Notes under the pieces: generated by a model
Seen by the model: only the letters and a program-made list of their open reading frames with translations
What the model was told of the DNA's origin: nothing
Database searches by the model: none
Assembly: GCA_020723325.1 (NCBI GenBank)
Contig: DYJD01000025.1
Span: forward strand, 1 to 64,000
DNA length: 64,000 bases
Origin: Desulfosudis oleivorans
Lineage (GTDB): Bacteria > Desulfobacterota > Desulfobacteria > Desulfobacterales > SURF-7
Direction: 5' to 3'
Part shown: piece after piece, positions 59,798 to 64,000 of the stretch
How the letters are laid out: every line of letters begins with the position of its first letter
Position numbering within the stretch: position 1 is the first letter of the stretch
Program-made: the position numbers and the translations under genes

Positions 59798-59888
59798 TGG
59801 AAGGGGCAAGGGGAATCGAACCTCCTCCTCGATTTTCAGGCGAGGCCGTCGGTTTTGAAGACCGCGAGGTGCCCAGCACCATTGCCCC
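59798..59888 (-). tRNA. selC: tRNA-Sec(TCA)
   Basis: On the minus strand: 5' GGGGCAA pairs with TTGCCCC near the 3' end; anticodon stem-loop CGGTCTTCAAAACCG presents TCA; a long variable arm (GGCCTCGCCTG...CGAGGAGG) and T loop GGTTCGATTCC follow. Length about 91 and the long variable arm are typical of selenocysteine tRNA, and selB follows immediately. Confidence 0.9.
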
Positions 59889-60421
59889 TGGTTGCGGCTA
59901 ATATCTAACGATCGCAGGCGGGGCCGGAAAACATTTCTAAGGATAAGGGTTGTTCTTTCAGCCCCCTGAAGGACGCCAAAGACCGGCGCCCGGTTCTATT
60001 GCGATTTCAGGTGAAGCGAAAAAACAAGCGCACTTTTCATCTCCTTCGTGTGTTGTGTCGGTGCTCGACCGTTACGCTCACTAAATCAAGTGAGACCTTG
60101 AAGTCAAATTGATTGTTTCAATGAATTTTTGATTATGTATTTGAATTATCAATTTGATTAATAGACGATTTCCATGTAGAGATTTTATCTTTGATTTTCC
60201 ATGAATACCGCCATTGAGAGGTTTGCATGCATCGATTTTTCGGCTTCACCTGAGGTTGCGAACGGACACCTGCCCGGGTCCGGCAGGGGTGGAATAGCCT
60301 GAGAAATCGATTTTTCTTCTGAATACCATTGTTCCCTTCTTCAGTCTATTCCGCCTTCCTGCGGGTCTGCTTCGCATCGTAAATATTTCCGGCGCGTCCG
60401 GCTTGATGAAAGGAAGGAAAC
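59889..60421. other. Intergenic region with divergent promoters
   Basis: About 530 bases between selC and the HdrD-like gene. AT-rich TTGATT/TTATGT and TATTTG tracts at 60110-60200 could serve promoters; a GTGAGCGTAAC-type inverted repeat flanks 60070-60095. A good ribosome binding site (GAAAGGAAGGAAAC) lies at the right end. No gene is seen. Confidence 0.45.
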
Positions 60422-61729
60422 ATGACCGCTCGACTGACCATCGATAAAGACTGGAAACCGCAATTCAAGGACAAACTGAACCGCATTATCCCCAACGGCG
60501 CCAATTTGAGCCTGTGCCTGACCTGCGGGGCCTGCTCCTCGGGCTGCCCGGCCTCGGGCCTGGAAGACATGGACCCGCGCAAATTCGTGCGCATGGTGGC
60601 CCTGGGCATGGACCAGGAGCTGATCAAGCATCCCTGGGTCTGGCTGTGCAGCATGTGCAAGCGTTGTTCCTATGTCTGCCCCATGAGCATCGACATCGCC
60701 GCCATGGTCTATGAAGGCCGCAAATTGTGGCCCCGGGAAGAACGGCCCAAGGGGATCGTGGGTTCCTGCGATATGGCCTTGAAAAACGACAGTTGCAGCG
60801 CCATGGGCACACCGGAGGAGGATTTCCGTTTTGTGGTGGAGGATATGCTGACGGAGGTGCGCGATAACCAGCCGGGTTGGGAGGAACTTGAGGCCCCCAT
60901 CGACAAACAAGGCGCCCATTTTTTCTTGAGCCAGAACTCCCGGGAGCCGGTCACCGAGCCCGAGGAAATGGCGCCCCTCTGGAAAATTCTGCACCTGGCC
61001 GGCGCGGACTGGACCTACAGTTGCACCGGCTGGGGCGGCGAAAACTACTGCATGTTTTTGGCCGATGACGAGGGCTGGAAGACCATCACCACCAAAACCT
61101 TGAAACAGGCCGAATCCCTGGGGTGCAAGGTGTATCTGAACACGGAATGCGGCCATTCCACCTTTTCCGTCTGGATGGGGCAGAAGCGCCATAAGATTGA
61201 AACCAATCTGGAAATCGCCCCCATGGTCTCCTACTATGCCAGATGGATCCGGGAGGGCAAATTGAAGGTCGATTCCCACTGGAACAGGGATCTGAAGGTG
61301 AAGTTCACGGTGCAGGACCCCTGCAACCATGTACGCAAGGGCTTCGGCGATCCCCTGGCGGACGAACTTCGTTTTGTCACCGCCGCCTGCGTGGGCGAGG
61401 AGAACGTCATCGAGATGTACCCCAACAAGTCCAACAACTACTGTTGCGGCGGCGGGGGCGGCTTTCTCCAGAACGGCTACAAGGAGGCGCGTTTGCACTA
61501 CGGCCGGTTGAAGCACGAGCAGATCCAGCGCACCGGCGCTGTCTATGTCATAACCCCCTGTCATAACTGCCACGCCCAGATCCATGAATTGGCACATCAT
61601 TTCGGCGGGGGCGCCTATCGCACAGTGCATTTGTGGACCATCATCGCCCTGTCCCTGGGCATCCTGGCGGAAACCGAGCGCACCTACCTGGGACCGGACC
61701 TGGTGGCGGTGAATCTGCCGGGGTATTAA
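60422..61729 (+). CDS. HdrD/DsrK-like iron-sulfur electron-transfer protein
   Basis: A 435-residue protein. The N-terminal part has two 4Fe-4S motifs (CLTCGACSSGCP and CSMCKRCSYVCP); the C-terminal part is a CCG domain with YCCGGGGG and PCHNCHAQ, the noncubane cluster site of heterodisulfide reductase HdrB/D. Family members (DsrK, TmcB, HmcF, HdrD) move electrons to thiol/disulfide or sulfur substrates. The first CCG repeat is weaker (NTECGHSTF). HdrA follows 26 bases later, so the pair is one operon. Confidence 0.82.
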   Translation: MTARLTIDKDWKPQFKDKLNRIIPNGANLSLCLTCGACSSGCPASGLEDMDPRKFVRMVALGMDQELIKHPWVWLCSMCKRCSYVCPMSIDIAAMVYEGRKLWPREERPKGIVGSCDMALKNDSCSAMGTPEEDFRFVVEDMLTEVRDNQPGWEELEAPIDKQGAHFFLSQNSREPVTEPEEMAPLWKILHLAGADWTYSCTGWGGENYCMFLADDEGWKTITTKTLKQAESLGCKVYLNTECGHSTFSVWMGQKRHKIETNLEIAPMVSYYARWIREGKLKVDSHWNRDLKVKFTVQDPCNHVRKGFGDPLADELRFVTAACVGEENVIEMYPNKSNNYCCGGGGGFLQNGYKEARLHYGRLKHEQIQRTGAVYVITPCHNCHAQIHELAHHFGGGAYRTVHLWTIIALSLGILAETERTYLGPDLVAVNLPGY

Positions 61730-61755
61730 TTTCAATTTGCCAAGGAGAAAAAACA

Positions 61756-64000
61756 ATGTCAAAGCAAACCACGGGTGCCGTGCTCATCGCCGGCGGCGGC
61801 ATCGGCGGAATCCAGGCGGCCCTGGATCTGGCCAATTCCGGCTATTATGTGTATATGATCGAAAAAAACGCCTCCATCGGCGGCGTCATGTCCCAGTTGG
61901 ACAAGACTTTTCCCACCAACGACTGCTCCATGTGCATCATGTCCCCCAAACTGGTGGAAGTGGGGCGGCACATCAACATCCGTCTGATCACCCTTGCGGA
62001 AATCAAGGAAGTCCGCGGCGAACTGGGGAATTTCGAGGTGGATGTGTTCCGGAAGGCCCGCTATGTGGACATGGACAAATGCATCGCCTGCGGGGCCTGT
62101 ACCGAGAAATGCCCCAAAAAAGTCGTGGACGCGTACAATCAGGGTTTGGTCAAACGCAAGGCTGTTTATGTTCAGTATCCCCAGGCCGTGCCGCTGAAAT
62201 ATGTCATCGACGCCGAACACTGCATCAAACTCACCAAAGGCAAATGCGGCAATTGCGAAAAAACCTGTCCGGCGGGCGCCATCAACTATGACGACCAGGA
62301 TCAAAATGTCACCCTGAAAGTCGGCGCCGTCATTCTGGCGCCGGGTTTTTCGCCCTATAATCCTGCCGGAAAGCTGATCTATTCCTATGACAACAATCCG
62401 GATGTGGTCACCTCCCTGGAGTATGAGCGCCTGCTGTCCGCCTCGGGGCCCAACCAGGGGCATCTGGTTCGTCCTTCGGACCACGCGGAGCCCAAGCGCA
62501 TCGCCTGGCTGCAATGCGTGGGCTCCCGGGATACGAATACCTGCGACAATGCCCATTGCTCATCGGTTTGCTGCATGTACGCCATCAAGCAGGCCATCAT
62601 CACCAAGGAACACGACCCCGGGGTGGACTGCACCATTTTCTACATGGACATGCGCACCCACGGCAAGGGTTTTGAAAACTGCTACAACGAGGCCAGGGAA
62701 AAATACGGCATCCGTTTCGTGCGTTGCAAGGTGCATTCGGTCTTTCCCATGGCGGGCGGGGAAAAGGGCCAGGTGCTCGACTACATGGACGAGCACACCG
62801 GCAAATGGACCCGGACGACTTTCGACATCGTGGTCTTGTCTGTGGGCATGGAGATCGGCCCGCAAGTCAGGGAACTCGCCCAAAAACTGGGGGTGGGGCT
62901 TACGGATTCCGGTTTTTGCCGCACCGCCGCCTTTGATCCGGTGAGCACTTCCCGGCCGGGGATCTATGTCTGCGGTGCCTTTCAAGGTCCCAAGGATATT
63001 CCCCAGACCGTGGTGGAAGCCGGCGCCGCCGCCATGCGGGCCGGCATCGCCCTGGCCGGCGGCCGTCATACCCTTACCCGCGCCATGAGCCCGCCGCCGG
63101 AAAGAAACATTTACGGCGAACGGCCGCGCATCGGCGTCTTTGTCTGCCATTGCGGCATCAATATCAGCGGCGTCATCGACGTTCCCGCGGTGCGGGACTA
63201 TGCCGCCGGCCTGCCCTTTGTGGAATACGCGGCCGACAACATGTACTCCTGCTCCCAGGACACCCAGGACAACATCACCAAACTGATCCATGAAAAAAAT
63301 CTGAACCGCATCGTGGTGGCGGCCTGCACCCCCCGCACCCACGACCCCTTGTTCCAGGAGACCCTGCTCAACGCCGGTTTGAACAAATACCTGTTTGAAA
63401 TGGTCAATATCCGCAACCACGGCTCCTGGGTCCATAAGGAATATCCCCAGGCGGCCACGGAAAAGGCCAAGGACCTGGTGCGTATGGCCGTGGCCAAGGT
63501 GGCCCAGTTCCAGGCATTGGAGGAGGCCCGGCTTGAGATCGATCAAAACGCCCTGGTGATCGGCGGCGGGTTGTCCGGCATGGCCGCGGCCCTGGCCCTG
63601 GCGGATCAGGGCTATCCGGTGCAGCTCCTGGAACGGGAGGCGCACCTGGGCGGCCAGGCCAACCGCTTGTACAAGATCGCCGGAGGGGAGTCGGTCCAGG
63701 ACGGCCTGGACAGCATGCGCATTGCGGTGGCCAACCACCCCAATATCCGCACCCTGTTGAACGCGCAACTCACCCATGTGGATGGTTTTGTGGGCAATTT
63801 TGATTCCACGGTGGCCCACGACGGCGGGACGGAAACCATCCGCCACGGGGTGGCGGTCATCGCCACCGGCGCCAGGGAAAGCCGTCCGACGGAATACGGC
63901 TACGGCGGGGATGCGCGCATCGTCACCGCCCTGGAACTGGATGAGCGGATGCGGCAGCCGGACCCGGCCCTGCAACAAGTAAATACAGCGGTGTTCATTC
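61756..64000 (+). CDS. hdrA: HdrA-type flavin/iron-sulfur protein (3' end outside window)
   Basis: At least 748 residues, still open at the window end. First FAD/NAD fold: LIAGGGIGGIQAALDLA, SIGGVMSQLDKTFPTNDCSM, CIMSPKLVEVGRH; then ferredoxin motifs CIACGACTEKCP and CGNCEKTCP; then second fold VIGGGLSGMAAALALA with HLGGQANRLY. This two-module layout marks the long HdrA forms of sulfate reducers used in electron bifurcation. The cysteine in YSCSQDTQ is encoded by TGC, not a selenocysteine UGA. ATG follows AAGGAGAAAAAACA. Confidence 0.9.
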   Translation, partial: MSKQTTGAVLIAGGGIGGIQAALDLANSGYYVYMIEKNASIGGVMSQLDKTFPTNDCSMCIMSPKLVEVGRHINIRLITLAEIKEVRGELGNFEVDVFRKARYVDMDKCIACGACTEKCPKKVVDAYNQGLVKRKAVYVQYPQAVPLKYVIDAEHCIKLTKGKCGNCEKTCPAGAINYDDQDQNVTLKVGAVILAPGFSPYNPAGKLIYSYDNNPDVVTSLEYERLLSASGPNQGHLVRPSDHAEPKRIAWLQCVGSRDTNTCDNAHCSSVCCMYAIKQAIITKEHDPGVDCTIFYMDMRTHGKGFENCYNEAREKYGIRFVRCKVHSVFPMAGGEKGQVLDYMDEHTGKWTRTTFDIVVLSVGMEIGPQVRELAQKLGVGLTDSGFCRTAAFDPVSTSRPGIYVCGAFQGPKDIPQTVVEAGAAAMRAGIALAGGRHTLTRAMSPPPERNIYGERPRIGVFVCHCGINISGVIDVPAVRDYAAGLPFVEYAADNMYSCSQDTQDNITKLIHEKNLNRIVVAACTPRTHDPLFQETLLNAGLNKYLFEMVNIRNHGSWVHKEYPQAATEKAKDLVRMAVAKVAQFQALEEARLEIDQNALVIGGGLSGMAAALALADQGYPVQLLEREAHLGGQANRLYKIAGGESVQDGLDSMRIAVANHPNIRTLLNAQLTHVDGFVGNFDSTVAHDGGTETIRHGVAVIATGARESRPTEYGYGGDARIVTALELDERMRQPDPALQQVNTAVFI

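Noticed and set aside
60341-61762. Long open minus-strand frame opposite the HdrD-like gene
   Set aside because: It is antisense to a gene with clear iron-sulfur motifs; the long frame is a by-product of high GC codon use.
62560-63978. Long open minus-strand frame opposite hdrA
   Set aside because: Antisense to conserved FAD and ferredoxin motifs; no independent evidence.
61756-64000. HdrA as a selenoprotein, given selB and tRNA-Sec nearby
   Set aside because: The visible cysteine positions use TGC/TGT codons and no in-frame TGA occurs before the window end.

Overview
The window is most simply read as a large integrative and conjugative element (ICE), roughly 2.7-57.4 kb, next to chromosomal DNA at 57.4-64 kb. 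The chromosomal side carries selB, a selenocysteine tRNA, and the start of an iron-sulfur/flavin locus (an HdrD/DsrK-like protein followed by a long HdrA-type protein, cut by the window end). That combination suggests a selenocysteine-using anaerobe, most likely a sulfate-reducing Desulfobacterota; this is inference from gene content only.

Layout. 1-2.7 kb: a zinc-ribbon fragment, gene-poor DNA with TTGGACAT repeats, and toxin-antitoxin genes (mqsA without mqsR, vapBC, a UPF0175-like antitoxin). 2.8-11.3 kb: one minus-strand operon for DNA processing and protection: a Cas4-like exonuclease, an ERF/Rad52-like annealing protein, a tandem two-domain SSB, a DNA methyltransferase, an unknown protein, a SNF2-type helicase, RadC and ArdC antirestriction protein. 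Five of these genes are preceded by similar hairpin leaders that resemble the known radC RNA motif. 11.4-13.6 kb: a tacAT pair and a nucleotidyltransferase cargo pair inserted at the end of a conjugation gene. 13.8-20.8 kb: F-type transfer genes (secreted protein, traF, trhF, trbI, trbC, traU, traW, traN). 21-25.1 kb: intact and broken toxin-antitoxin genes, DUF72 and DUF123 genes. 25.2-31.9 kb: an HD-domain protein, coupling protein TraD, a membrane protein, a transglycosylase, a DsbC-like protein, and a ParM/ParR-type partition pair. 32.4-38 kb: an IS91-family element and small cassette-like genes with attC-like palindromes, group II intron ends and a repeated promoter-bearing element. 38-39.1 kb: HU, an H1-like protein and a small membrane protein. 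39.2-53.4 kb: the main F-type transfer operon (traG, H, C, V, B, K, E, L, pilin, an OmpA-like protein, a second HD protein, a small unknown). 53.5-57.4 kb: plus-strand control genes: a NusA-like factor, a replication initiator with internal iterons, a sigma factor, an excisionase and a tyrosine integrase, ending at a 3' tRNA-Arg fragment.

The most interesting theme is transcription control. The element appears to encode its own sigma factor and a NusA-like factor. Five copies of one 24-bp promoter-like element, all facing the minus strand, sit in front of or inside its long minus-strand operons. This would couple replication (rep iterons), excision (xis/int), transfer (tra operons) and establishment (antirestriction and recombination operon) under element-encoded control. 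None of this has been tested by database search here; domain calls rest on motifs read from translated sequence.
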